Positions 17,690 through 26,246 of a stretch of 64,000 nucleotides of DNA are shown here, one piece after another. The notes under the pieces were generated by a model, which did no database searches, was not told the origin of the DNA, and was given only the letters and a program-made list of their open reading frames with translations. The translations under genes and the position numbers were made by a program. Positions within the stretch are counted from its first letter, which is position 1, and each line of letters begins with the position of its first letter. The stretch comes from an uncultured Duncaniella sp. (GTDB taxonomy: Bacteria; Bacteroidota; Bacteroidia; Bacteroidales; Muribaculaceae), in the NCBI GenBank assembly GCA_910586665.1, contig CAJUIX010000003.1, positions 1-64,000 on the forward strand. Reading direction: 5' to 3'.

Positions 17690-18706
17690 ATGGGACTTTT
17701 TGAAAAACTTACCGCTAAGGCCAAGTCACAGCGCCAGCGCATCGTCCTCCCCGAGGGCAACGAACCCCGAACCCTTACAGCCGCCGACCGCATCATCAGT
17801 GACGGCATCGCCGACATCATCCTTATCGGTGACCCCGCCGAGATTATGGCTATGGCCAAGGACCTCAATCTTGAAAACATCGGCAAGGCTACTATCGTCA
17901 ATCCCGCCGACGAGAAGGTGATTGACAAATATGCACCCCTCTACTTCGAGCTCCGCAAGAAGAAGGGCATCTCTATGGAGGAGGCCCGCATGACTTCGGC
18001 CAATCCTCTCTATCTCGGCTGCCTCATGGTCAAGTCAGGCGATGCCGACGGCCAGGTAGCAGGCGCTCTCAACACCACAGGCAATGTCCTCCGCGCCGCC
18101 TTCCAGGTGATTAAGACTATGCCCGGTATCGACGTCGTATCCGGCGCCTTCGTCATGGTTCTCCCCGAAGGTTCCAACTATGGCACCAACGATCTCCTCA
18201 TCTTCGCCGACTGTGCCGTAGTTCCCGAACCTGACGCAGCCCAGCTCGCACAGATTGCCGTATCGGCAGCAAAGACTGCCCGCGACATCGCCGGCATCGA
18301 GCCGCGTGTGGCAATCCTGAGCTTCTCTACCAAGGGCAGCGCCAAGAGCGAGCGTGTCGACAAGGTAATCGAGGCTACCCGCATCGCCCACGAAATGGAT
18401 CCGGCCCTCATGCTCGATGGCGAGCTCCAGGCCGACGCAGCCCTCGTCCCCAGCGTGGCCAACAGCAAGGCTCCCAACAGCCCGCTCTCCGGCCGTGCAA
18501 ACGTGCTCGTATTCCCCTCGCTCGAGGTCGGCAACATTGCCTATAAGCTCGTGCAGCGCCTCGGCGGTGTCCAGGCTGTAGGTCCTGTCCTCCAGGGTCT
18601 CGCAGCTCCCGTCAACGACCTCTCGCGCGGTTGCTTCCCCGAGGATATCTACAAGACCATCATCATCACCTGCAACCAGGCAATCGGTCTGAAGGAAAAC
18701 AAATAA
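17690..18706 (+). CDS. pta: Phosphate acetyltransferase
   Basis: The 338-residue enzyme converts acetyl-CoA and phosphate to acetyl phosphate. It is the short Pta form, made only of the PTA_PTB catalytic domain (RIVLPEGNEPRTL at the start, VAGALNTTGNVLRA, ADCAVVPEPDA, GLAAPVNDLSRGC). It stands 36 bp upstream of ackA, as in other Bacteroidetes, and together they form the main acetate- and ATP-yielding route of fermentation. Confidence 0.95.
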   Translation: MGLFEKLTAKAKSQRQRIVLPEGNEPRTLTAADRIISDGIADIILIGDPAEIMAMAKDLNLENIGKATIVNPADEKVIDKYAPLYFELRKKKGISMEEARMTSANPLYLGCLMVKSGDADGQVAGALNTTGNVLRAAFQVIKTMPGIDVVSGAFVMVLPEGSNYGTNDLLIFADCAVVPEPDAAQLAQIAVSAAKTARDIAGIEPRVAILSFSTKGSAKSERVDKVIEATRIAHEMDPALMLDGELQADAALVPSVANSKAPNSPLSGRANVLVFPSLEVGNIAYKLVQRLGGVQAVGPVLQGLAAPVNDLSRGCFPEDIYKTIIITCNQAIGLKENK

Positions 18707-18742
18707 CAGAAGGCAACATATACATAATTATAATATAGACAA

Positions 18743-19945
18743 ATGAAAATCTTGGTATTGAACTGTGGCAGCAGTTCTGTGAAATATAAGCTCATCGACA
18801 CTACCGACGATGCAGTTCTCGCCGAAGGCGGCGTTGAAAAAATCGGCCTCAGCGACGGTTTCCTCAAATACAAGCAGAAAAACGGCTCGAAGGCCATCGT
18901 GGAGCTTGGTCTCGTGGACCACAACGGTGCCGTCCAGGCCATCCTCAACATCCTCACCGACCCCGTCGAAGGTTGCATTAAGGGCTACGACGAGATTGAC
19001 GCCGTAGGTCACCGCGTGGTCCACGGTGCAGAGAAGTTCAGCCAGAGCGTGCTCATCACCGACGAGGTCAAGGACATGATTAAGCAATGCTACGACATCG
19101 CCCCCCTCCACAACCCTGCCAACATGACCGGCATCGACGCTATCACAACCCTCATGCCCTCCACTCCGCAGGTGGCTGTGTTTGACACTGCCTTCCACCA
19201 GACCATGCCGGCCAAGTCGTATCTCTACGCGCTCCCCTATAAGTTCTACAAAGAGGACGGCGTGCGTCGCTACGGCTTCCACGGCACCAGCCACCGCTAT
19301 GTGTCGCAGCGCGTGTGCGAATTCCTCGGTGTCGACATCAAGGATCATAAAATCATCACCTGCCATGTCGGCAACGGCGGCTCAATCACAGCTGTCGACG
19401 GCGGCAAGAGCGTGGACACCTCTATGGGCCTCACTCCGACCGAGGGCCTGATGATGGGTACCCGCGTTGGCGACGTCGATCCGGGCGCACTCGTCTACCT
19501 TATGCTCAAGCACAATCTTTCGGCCACCGAGCTTCAGAAGATTATCAACAAGGAGAGCGGTATGCTCGGCACCACCGGCATTTCGAGCGACATGCGCGAG
19601 ATTGAATCTGCCGTCAATGCCGGCGACGAGCGCGCGAAACTCGCCCTCGACATGTATGAGCAGCGCATCACCAAGTATATCGGTGCCTACGCGGCCGAAA
19701 TGGGTGGCGTCGACATCATCGTCTTCACCGGCGGTGTCGGCGAGAACCAGACCTCGCTCCGCCAGAGCGTATGCGCCCCGCTCGCCTTCATGGGCGTTGA
19801 GATTGATGCCGAGGTCAACGCCTCGATTCGCGGAAAAGAGGCTGTCATCTCGACTCCCGCATCGAAAGTCAAGGTTGTCGTCATCCCGACCGACGAGGAG
19901 CTGATGATTGCCCGCGACACCGAGTCAATCGTATCCAAGAAATAA
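18743..19945 (+). CDS. ackA: Acetate kinase
   Basis: The 400-residue product shows all acetate kinase signatures: VLNCGSSSVKY at the N-terminus, FDTAFHQTMP, RRYGFHGTSHRYV, HVGNGGS and FTGGVGENQ. It makes acetate and ATP from acetyl phosphate delivered by Pta. The gene shares the pta promoter. Confidence 0.96.
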   Translation: MKILVLNCGSSSVKYKLIDTTDDAVLAEGGVEKIGLSDGFLKYKQKNGSKAIVELGLVDHNGAVQAILNILTDPVEGCIKGYDEIDAVGHRVVHGAEKFSQSVLITDEVKDMIKQCYDIAPLHNPANMTGIDAITTLMPSTPQVAVFDTAFHQTMPAKSYLYALPYKFYKEDGVRRYGFHGTSHRYVSQRVCEFLGVDIKDHKIITCHVGNGGSITAVDGGKSVDTSMGLTPTEGLMMGTRVGDVDPGALVYLMLKHNLSATELQKIINKESGMLGTTGISSDMREIESAVNAGDERAKLALDMYEQRITKYIGAYAAEMGGVDIIVFTGGVGENQTSLRQSVCAPLAFMGVEIDAEVNASIRGKEAVISTPASKVKVVVIPTDEELMIARDTESIVSKK

Positions 19946-20070
19946 GATTTAAATTATGTGTGCCGGGGTGACTGCTGAGGTCTCTCCGGTACTCTTTTCC
20001 ATAACCCTGCTCCGTGCGTGCCCGTGCTCTTGCCGGGCTGCGCAGGATGCCTAAAAATAATAATGCAAAT

Positions 20071-20967
20071 ATGACAAAGATTAGAGCAGCTGTAGTCGGC
20101 TACGGAAATATCGGCCGATTTACTGTTGAAGCCCTCGAAGCCGCGCCCGATTTCGAAATTGCAGGCGTCGTGCGCAGAAATGTGTCGGATATTCCCGCCG
20201 AACTTGCCGCTTACAAGGTAGTTACCGACATCCGTGAGCTTGGACACGTTGATGTGGCCATCCTTGCCACCCCGACCCGCGAGGTCGAGAAATATGCTCT
20301 CGAATATCTCGCTATGGGCATCAACACAGTCGACAGCTTCGACATCCACACCTCTATTCTCGACCTCCGCCGCTCGCTCGACGCAGCCGCTAAGAAAGCC
20401 GGACGCGTATCGGTGATTTCCGCCGGCTGGGATCCGGGCAGTGACTCAATCGTGCGCACTCTTATGGAGGCCGCCGCTCCCAAGGGCCTCACATATACCA
20501 ATTTCGGCCCCGGCATGAGCATGGGCCACACCGTGTGCGTGAAGTCAAAAGCAGGCGTGAAGAACGCCCTCTCTATGACCATGCCTCAGGGTGACGGCGT
20601 ACACCGCCGTATGGTCTATGTGGAGCTCGAACCGGGCGCAAGCCTCGAGGAAGTGGCCAAGGCTATCAAGGCTGACCCATACTTCGCCTCCGACGAGACC
20701 CACGTCATGGCCGTCGAGAGCGTCGACGCCGTCAAGGATATGGGCCACGGCGTCCACATGGTACGCAAAGGCGTTTCCGGCAAGACCCAGAACCAGCGTT
20801 TCGAGTTCAACATGTCAATCAACAATCCCGCGCTCACCGCACAGCTCCTTGTCGGAGTCGCCCGTGCCTCTATGCGCCTCGCCCCCGGAGCCTACACCAT
20901 GATTGAAATCCCCGTCATCGACCTCCTCCCCGGCGACCGCGAAGAGCTCATCAAACATCTCGTCTGA
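20071..20967 (+). CDS. ddh: meso-Diaminopimelate dehydrogenase
   Basis: The 298-residue product carries an N-terminal Rossmann fold (VVGYGNIGRFTVEAL) and the diaminopimelate-binding C-terminal half (VISAGWDPGSDSIVR, GPGMSMGHT). It reductively aminates L-2-amino-6-oxopimelate to meso-diaminopimelate with NADPH, a one-step bypass in lysine and peptidoglycan synthesis. I start at the ATG at 20071; another in-frame ATG at 20047 is possible. It lies 125 bp after ackA, with no clear promoter seen in the gap. Confidence 0.92.
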   Translation: MTKIRAAVVGYGNIGRFTVEALEAAPDFEIAGVVRRNVSDIPAELAAYKVVTDIRELGHVDVAILATPTREVEKYALEYLAMGINTVDSFDIHTSILDLRRSLDAAAKKAGRVSVISAGWDPGSDSIVRTLMEAAAPKGLTYTNFGPGMSMGHTVCVKSKAGVKNALSMTMPQGDGVHRRMVYVELEPGASLEEVAKAIKADPYFASDETHVMAVESVDAVKDMGHGVHMVRKGVSGKTQNQRFEFNMSINNPALTAQLLVGVARASMRLAPGAYTMIEIPVIDLLPGDREELIKHLV

Positions 20968-21011
20968 TTGACAGAGCTATAACTATTTGGTTTTGTCATA
21001 ATGCCCCTATA

Positions 21012-21165
21012 TATGGCTCTGAGAGCCTATGCAGGAGAAACCCCAGGGTAAGCGAAGGCCGTAGGCCGCAGCGATGCCTGGGAGATAGGATGGATAGATA
21101 GAGCCGATGCATCGAAGATGCTAATCATCGCTTACTCAGAGGTTTCTTTGACCTCTTCTATTGGT
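21012..21165 (+). repeat. Structured intergenic repeat, family 2, copy A
   Basis: Three hairpins in a row: ggctctgagagcc, a long palindromic centre (accccagg...cctggg), and agaggtttctttgacctct. The same order returns at 54150-54262, but with the central 47 bp in the opposite orientation (45 of 47 positions match after reversal). It fills most of the 314-bp gap after ddh and has no coding look. Confidence 0.7.
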
Positions 21166-21203
21166 TGAGGACAAATTCAGCCCGCCTGTAACCCCTATCA
21201 CAT

Positions 21204-21250
21204 AAAAACCGAGTCCGACTCCCAAAAATCAGGAGCCGGACTCGGTTTTT
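21204..21250. terminator. Bidirectional terminator
   Basis: aaaaaccgagtccgactccc and ggagccggactcggttttt form a stem of about 18 bp with A and T runs at both sides. It serves ddh (rightward) and the PAP2 gene (leftward). Confidence 0.85.
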
Positions 21251-21281
21251 GTAATTTTTTGGCTAAAATTCAGCGTGTAAA

Positions 21282-22091
21282 TCAGAAACTACATGCGAAA
21301 TTGACCGACACAGAATGATTTTCAAAATCATAGCCCGGCAACATTGCTATCGCTCCCTTTGATTTTGGCCTATTCCACTTGAACCACTGACGGTATATGG
21401 GCAGCATCCAATATCCGACCCTCGCCGACAGTATCCCTATCCCGGCACCGGCAATAACATCGTTGAGCCAGTGTCGTCCATTGTATAGCCGCAGGAAGGC
21501 AATCCCGGTAGCGAAAGTGTATGCCGCGACCCCTGCCGCCATGCCGTATTCCGTCCTTATTAGTTCAGCGCCCGTGAAAGCGGTTGCCGTATGCCCCGAT
21601 GGAAACGAATTTCTTCTTCCAGAGTCCGGGCGAGGTTCTTTTACAATGTGTTTTGTGGAGTTGGTTAATATCGCCATACACAGATAAGAAATAGTGCCTG
21701 CTGCCACACGCTCCTTAAAGGAGTGTCGGGCTTTCACACCGATGAATTCCAGTCCGAGATAGGCTGTTATCGGCAGATATTGGGCATAATCATCAATGCG
21801 CAGATAATGATTTCCGCGAAAGTCATCCATGCCGTCTTTTACCTCAAGATTCAATCTCTTAAAGTATGGATTGCATACTCCGATCGCCCCGACAGTTATC
21901 AGTGAGGCGGCAAGGACCAGTTCTCGGACTCTAAATTCATGATTGCCGTCGTGGTCAACGGAATCCCTTTTGGTTGCAGTCACCGTTTCGGTGTTATCAT
22001 CGCAACGGGCTGACAGTGGTTGCGACAATACACCCAACAATAAAAAAGGCCAAACGATATGCCTGGCCAACAAATTCTTATTCATTGGCAT
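21282..22091 (-). CDS. PAP2 family phosphatase with signal peptide
   Basis: The 269-residue product starts with a signal peptide (cut near PLSA-RCD) and has the three PAP2 phosphatase motifs: KEPRPDSGRR, SFPSGHTA and RLYNGRHWLNDV, the latter two with catalytic His. Several membrane helices surround them. Such enzymes remove phosphates from lipids like undecaprenyl pyrophosphate, phosphatidylglycerol phosphate or lipid A on the periplasmic side. The signal peptide and size resemble LpxE/LpxF-like proteins, but the substrate is not fixed by the sequence. A second start at 22085 is equally likely. Its base use is more AT-rich than its neighbours. Confidence 0.85.
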   Translation of the reverse strand: MPMNKNLLARHIVWPFLLLGVLSQPLSARCDDNTETVTATKRDSVDHDGNHEFRVRELVLAASLITVGAIGVCNPYFKRLNLEVKDGMDDFRGNHYLRIDDYAQYLPITAYLGLEFIGVKARHSFKERVAAGTISYLCMAILTNSTKHIVKEPRPDSGRRNSFPSGHTATAFTGAELIRTEYGMAAGVAAYTFATGIAFLRLYNGRHWLNDVIAGAGIGILSARVGYWMLPIYRQWFKWNRPKSKGAIAMLPGYDFENHSVSVNFACSF

Positions 22092-22342
22092 CCGTATTTT
22101 GCGTATGCCAATGTTTAATCATGTATCTACATTTCCGACGGGTACAAAACATGGACGTTACTGCCCAGAATGCACCCGTCGGAAATGGTGGAATAAACGG
22201 CAAGTCCCGTCCATGCCTGTACATGGACGTCCGCGACTTGTTCCGATTTATTCTAAATGAAGTTTCCGACGTTTCATTCTGATTGGAACAAATAGCAAAC
22301 GCTATTAAACAATGTTTCTTGGAAGCCTCTGCTTCCTTTATT
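22078..22342 (-). other. Long hairpin-rich leader of the PAP2 gene
   Basis: From the predicted start near 22342 a leader of about 250 nt reaches the PAP2 ATG. It holds a hairpin at 22324-22338 (GGAAGC loop GCTTCC), a long imperfect hairpin at 22190-22258 (CAAGTC...CGTCCATG / CATGGACG...GACTTG) and a perfect 13-bp stem (22131-22143 with 22174-22186, atttccgacgggt). A 48-codon frame (22224 to 22078, starting MYRHGRDLPF) overlaps the PAP2 starts and could be a leader peptide. No known riboswitch is recognised; a small mobile-element remnant is an alternative. Confidence 0.45.
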
Positions 22343-22348
22343 TTGCTG

Positions 22349-22379
22349 CAAAGTTACGACATTTCAAAATTCAGGCCAA
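22349..22379 (-). promoter_or_regulatory. Promoter of the PAP2 gene
   Basis: On the minus strand TTG (22377-22379), a 20-bp spacer and TAACTTTG (22349-22356) match the consensus. The start would be near 22342. Confidence 0.65.
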
Positions 22380-22412
22380 TACTTTGCCTTATTTTTATGC
22401 CTCAGATAGCAA

Positions 22413-24029
22413 TCACTTCGCATACAGCTTCTCACGCGCTGCAAGCACCTTTTCGTCAGTGATATAGTCGTCATAGTCCATGAGCTTGTCGATAGTGCCG
22501 TTGGGCGTAAGCTCGATGATGCGGTTGCAGACCGTCTGGATGAACTCGTGGTCATGGCTGGATAGGAGCAGGTTGCCCTTGAAGGCCTGCAGCGTATTGT
22601 TGAAGGCCTGGATCGACTCGAGGTCGAGGTGGTTGGTGGGGGAGTCGAGCACGAGCGTGTTGGCATCGGTCATCATCATGCGCGCGATCATACAGCGCAT
22701 CTTCTCGCCACCCGAAAGCACGGAGGCTTTCTTCAGAACCTCCTCGCCGGAGAAGAGCATCTTGCCGAGGAAGCCCTTGAGATAGATTTCCGAACTGTCG
22801 TTGGAGAACTGCGACAGCCAGTCGACGAGCGTGAGGTCGGTGTTGAAAAACGCCGAATTGTCGAGAGGCAGATAGGCCGTGGTGATTGTCTGTCCCCATT
22901 CGTAGGTACCCTCGTCGGCCTTGCGGTTGTCGGTGATGATTTCAAAGAGAGCGGTCATGGCGCGCGGGTCATGGCTGAGGAAGGCAATCTTGTCACCCTT
23001 CTCCACCTGGAAGTTGACATCCTTGAAGAGCAGTTCGCCGTCCACCGACGCCGTCAGACCCTTGACCTCGAGAATCTTGTTGCCCGGCTCGCGCTGCGGG
23101 GTGAAGATGATGCCCGGATAGCGGCGCGACGAAGGCTGGATCTCCTCGACGTTGAGTTTCTCGAGCATCTTCTTGCGCGAGGTGGTCTGCTTCGACTTGG
23201 CAACGTTGGCGCTGAAGCGCTGGATGAATTCGAGAAGCTCCTTGCGCTTCTCCTCGGCCTTCTTGTTGGCCTGCTGCTGCTGGCGCAGGGCGAGTTGCGA
23301 CGACTCGTACCAGAAGCTGTAGTTTCCGGCGAAGAGTGTCAGCTTGTTGTAGTCTATGTCGAGCGTGTGTGTGCAGACCGAGTCGAGGAAGTGGCGGTCG
23401 TGGCTGACGACGAGCACCGTGTTCTCGAACTTCGACAGGTAATCCTCGAGCCACGCCACGGTCTCGAGGTCGAGGTCGTTGGTAGGCTCGTCGAGCAGAA
23501 GGTTGTCGGGATTGCCGAAGAGAGCCTTCGCGAGCAGCACGCGCACCTTCTCATTACCACTCATGTCGCGCATCAGCGTATAGTGCTTGTCCTCCTTGAT
23601 TCCGAGGCCGCTGAGGAGCGCCGCGGCGTCGCTCTCGGCGTTCCAGCCCTCCAGCTCCGCAAACTTCTCCTCCAGCTCGGAGGCACGGATGCCGTCCTCG
23701 TCCGAGAAATCCTCCTTGGCATAGAGGGCGTCCTTCTCCTGCATGATGTCCCAGAGGACGGTGTGGCCGCGGAGCACGGTCTCCATGACCGTGCAGTCGT
23801 CAAACTTGAAGTGGTCCTGTTCGAGCACGCTCATACGCTCCCCCGGGCCCTGGCTCACAGTGCCGTGTGTCGGCGAAAGCTGGTCGCTCAGGATTCGCAT
23901 GAGGGTTGATTTTCCGGCACCGTTGGCGCCGATGATACCATAGCAGTTGCCCGGAGTAAACTTCAGGTTCACATCCTGAAAAAGCACCCGCTTGCCAAAT
24001 TGAATTCCTAAATTATTAACAGCTATCAT
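22413..24029 (-). CDS. ABC-F family protein, YbiT-like, degenerate second ATPase site
   Basis: The 538-residue cytosolic protein has two ABC domains joined by a charged linker (about 245-300), the layout of ABC-F translation factors. Domain 1 has Walker A GANGAGKST (34-42), signature MSGNE (156-160) and Walker B LLLDEPTNDLD. Domain 2 keeps the signature LSGGE (438-442), but Walker A is replaced by LSHDPRAMT (351-359) and the catalytic Glu after Walker B is Ser (LDSPTNHLD). Thus probably only one composite site hydrolyses ATP. The closest recognised group is YbiT; a role at the ribosome is inferred from the family. Confidence 0.85.
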   Translation of the reverse strand: MIAVNNLGIQFGKRVLFQDVNLKFTPGNCYGIIGANGAGKSTLMRILSDQLSPTHGTVSQGPGERMSVLEQDHFKFDDCTVMETVLRGHTVLWDIMQEKDALYAKEDFSDEDGIRASELEEKFAELEGWNAESDAAALLSGLGIKEDKHYTLMRDMSGNEKVRVLLAKALFGNPDNLLLDEPTNDLDLETVAWLEDYLSKFENTVLVVSHDRHFLDSVCTHTLDIDYNKLTLFAGNYSFWYESSQLALRQQQQANKKAEEKRKELLEFIQRFSANVAKSKQTTSRKKMLEKLNVEEIQPSSRRYPGIIFTPQREPGNKILEVKGLTASVDGELLFKDVNFQVEKGDKIAFLSHDPRAMTALFEIITDNRKADEGTYEWGQTITTAYLPLDNSAFFNTDLTLVDWLSQFSNDSSEIYLKGFLGKMLFSGEEVLKKASVLSGGEKMRCMIARMMMTDANTLVLDSPTNHLDLESIQAFNNTLQAFKGNLLLSSHDHEFIQTVCNRIIELTPNGTIDKLMDYDDYITDEKVLAAREKLYAK

Positions 24030-24145
24030 TCTATCTATTTTGTATTTCGGGCTGCAAAGTTACGAATTTTTCTTGAAAAAACATTCATAATACGCTGGCG
24101 CCATTATCCAATTATATCCCACCCACAGCTTTTTGACCCATACTG

Positions 24146-24176
24146 TTGCGTGGCATGGCAACTTTGACTATCTTTG
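24146..24176 (+). promoter_or_regulatory. Promoter of the galM operon
   Basis: TTG at 24146-24148, a 20-bp spacer and TATCTTTG at 24169-24176. The start near 24182 places the iterons at 24192-24248 inside the leader. Confidence 0.75.
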
Positions 24177-24191
24177 CATGAGGTAATCAAC

Positions 24192-24248
24192 GTAGTTGGC
24201 ATTTCAATGAAGTAATTGATACCTCAATAACGTAGTTGACACATCAAA
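24192..24248 (+). repeat. Three 20-bp iterons in the galM leader
   Basis: gtagttggcatttcaat (24192), gtaattgatacctcaat (24212) and gtagttgacacatcaaa (24232) start exactly 20 bp apart, with consensus GTARTTGRYAYHTCAAW. They lie between the predicted transcript start and the galM ATG. A repressor or activator lined up on one DNA face, or an RNA-level element, would fit. Confidence 0.6.
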
Positions 24249-24260
24249 TTTGATTTAATC

Positions 24261-25304
24261 ATGAAAATACAGACCCGGACTGCTCCCTCTTCGCTGGGAG
24301 AAATCACTCTCTACACTCTGACCAACGCCTCGGGTGCGTCGGTGACTCTTTCGAGTCTCGGTGCCGGCATCGTGGCTGTCAATGTCCCTGACCGCGACGG
24401 CAGGCTGGCCGACGTGGCCCTCGGCTACAAGGATCCTGCATCATATATTGCCGACGGTCCCTGTGCCGGCAAGATTCCCGGACGATTTGCCAACCGCATC
24501 GCCCTCGGCCATTTCACCCTCGACGGCAAGGAATACTCCCTCGCGATAAACAATGGGCCAAATGCCCTCCACGGCGGCCCGACCGGGTTCATGAACCGCA
24601 TCTGGGACAGCTCAGCCGAAGGCTGCTCGGTGACTTTCACCTACACCTCCGCCGACGGCGAGGAGGGCTACCCCGGCAAGCTCTCAGTCACCGCCCGCTA
24701 TACCTGGAGCGACGACAACGAGCTTTCGCTCCATATCACAGCCGAGTCCGACGCGGCGACGGTGGTCAACCTGACCAACCACGCCTATTTCAACCTCGAC
24801 GGCGAGAATTCCGGCACTGTCCTCGACCAGGAGCTTAAATTGAAAGCTTCCTCATATCTTCCCACCGACGACACCCAGATTCCGACAGGCGAAATCGCCC
24901 CCGTCGCCGGCACCCCTATGGACTTCACCGAGTTCAAGGCTATCGGGCGCGACATCAATGCCGACTTCCATCCCCTCAAGGTGGGCAAGGGCTACGACCA
25001 CTGCTGGGTCATCGACGGCTATCGCAAGGGGGTGCTTCAGGAAGTGGCCGAGCTGCGCTCCTCAAAGTCAGGCCGCGCGCTCGTGATTTCCACCACACAG
25101 CCCGGTATGCAGGTCTACACCGGCAACTGGCTCGCCGGCTGCCCCGAAAGCATCTCCGGCGGTGCATACAGTGACTACGACGGCGTCGCTATCGAGTGCC
25201 AGGGCTTCCCCGACGCCCCCAACAAGCCCTCCTTCCCCTCCTCCGTGCTCCGTCCGGGCGAGAAATATGACGAAATCATCAAATTCAAATTCAATACACT
25301 CTGA
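24261..25304 (+). CDS. galM: Aldose 1-epimerase (galactose mutarotase)
   Basis: The 347-residue cytosolic enzyme interconverts beta- and alpha-galactose ahead of galactokinase. Catalytic-type motifs are present: GRFANRI, NALHGGP, VNLTNHAYFN (His) and IECQGFPD (Glu). No signal peptide. It is the first gene of the operon and its stop codon overlaps the next start by one base (TGATG). Confidence 0.95.
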   Translation: MKIQTRTAPSSLGEITLYTLTNASGASVTLSSLGAGIVAVNVPDRDGRLADVALGYKDPASYIADGPCAGKIPGRFANRIALGHFTLDGKEYSLAINNGPNALHGGPTGFMNRIWDSSAEGCSVTFTYTSADGEEGYPGKLSVTARYTWSDDNELSLHITAESDAATVVNLTNHAYFNLDGENSGTVLDQELKLKASSYLPTDDTQIPTGEIAPVAGTPMDFTEFKAIGRDINADFHPLKVGKGYDHCWVIDGYRKGVLQEVAELRSSKSGRALVISTTQPGMQVYTGNWLAGCPESISGGAYSDYDGVAIECQGFPDAPNKPSFPSSVLRPGEKYDEIIKFKFNTL

Positions 25305-26209
25305 TGAAACCAACATTATTCGTTCTTGCTGCCGGCATGGGCAGCCGCTATGGTGGTCTGAAGCAGCTCGACCCCTTAGGCCCGCAGGGTCAGACCATTA
25401 TGGACTATTCGATTTACGATGCGATCCAGGCCGGATTCGGCAAGGTCGTCTTCGTAATCCGCAAGGATTTCGAGAAGGACTTCCGCGAAAAGATTCTTTC
25501 AAAATATGAGGGCCACATCCCCGTGGAGGTAGTCTTCCAGTCGACCGACAAGCTCCCCGAGGGCTACGTCTGCCCCGCTGACCGCACCAAGCCCTGGGGT
25601 ACTAACCATGCCGTCATGATGGGCAGCGAGGTCATCAGCGAGCCTTTCGCCGTCATCAATGCCGACGACTTCTACGGACGCGACGCCTTCCGCGTAATGG
25701 CCGAGGACCTCATGCGTCAGCGCGACCGCAAGGGTGACTACTCTATGGTCGGCTTCCGCGTGGGCAACACCATGACTGAAAACGGTTCCGTGGCCCGTGG
25801 CGTATGCTCCAAGGGCGCCGACGGCAACCTCACCGGCGTAGTCGAGCGCACCGCCATCTCCTACGCTCCCAACGGCGACATAGTCTTCACCGATGAGAAC
25901 GGCGTCGAGCAGACCCTCGACCCCATGACTCCCGTGTCTATGAACCTTTGGGGCTTCACTCCCGACTATTTCGACTACTCCGAGCGCGAGTTCCGCAACT
26001 TCCTCGACCGCGATCTCAACACACCAAAGGCCGAATTCTTCATTCCCCTCGTCATCGACACCCTCATCCACTCCGGCGAGGCCACTGTCAAGGTGCTCGA
26101 CACGGATTCCCGCTGGTTCGGCGTCACTTACGCAGCCGACCGCCCCGGCGTTGTCGAAAAATTCGCACAGCTCCACGCCGACGGCCTCTACCCCGACAAA
26201 ATGTTTTAA
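25304..26209 (+). CDS. Sugar nucleotidyltransferase within the gal operon
   Basis: The 301-residue product starts FVLAAGMGSRYGGLKQLDPLG, the nucleotide-binding start of NDP-sugar pyrophosphorylases (GT-A-like fold), and has VINADDFYGRDAF with the metal-binding Asp. It lies translationally coupled behind galM and 37 bp before galK, and no galT or galE is present. A role as UTP-dependent galactose-1-phosphate uridylyltransferase in place of GalT is a sensible inference; another sugar phosphate is possible. Length is normal for single-domain members. Confidence 0.75.
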   Translation: MKPTLFVLAAGMGSRYGGLKQLDPLGPQGQTIMDYSIYDAIQAGFGKVVFVIRKDFEKDFREKILSKYEGHIPVEVVFQSTDKLPEGYVCPADRTKPWGTNHAVMMGSEVISEPFAVINADDFYGRDAFRVMAEDLMRQRDRKGDYSMVGFRVGNTMTENGSVARGVCSKGADGNLTGVVERTAISYAPNGDIVFTDENGVEQTLDPMTPVSMNLWGFTPDYFDYSEREFRNFLDRDLNTPKAEFFIPLVIDTLIHSGEATVKVLDTDSRWFGVTYAADRPGVVEKFAQLHADGLYPDKMF

Positions 26210-26246
26210 CTATACCACCCATTTTCTTACCTGAAAGCTCTGACAC

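Noticed and set aside
22629..23909. Open frame of 426 codons opposite the ABC-F gene
   Set aside because: Same mirror effect; no promoter, start context or recognisable domain.
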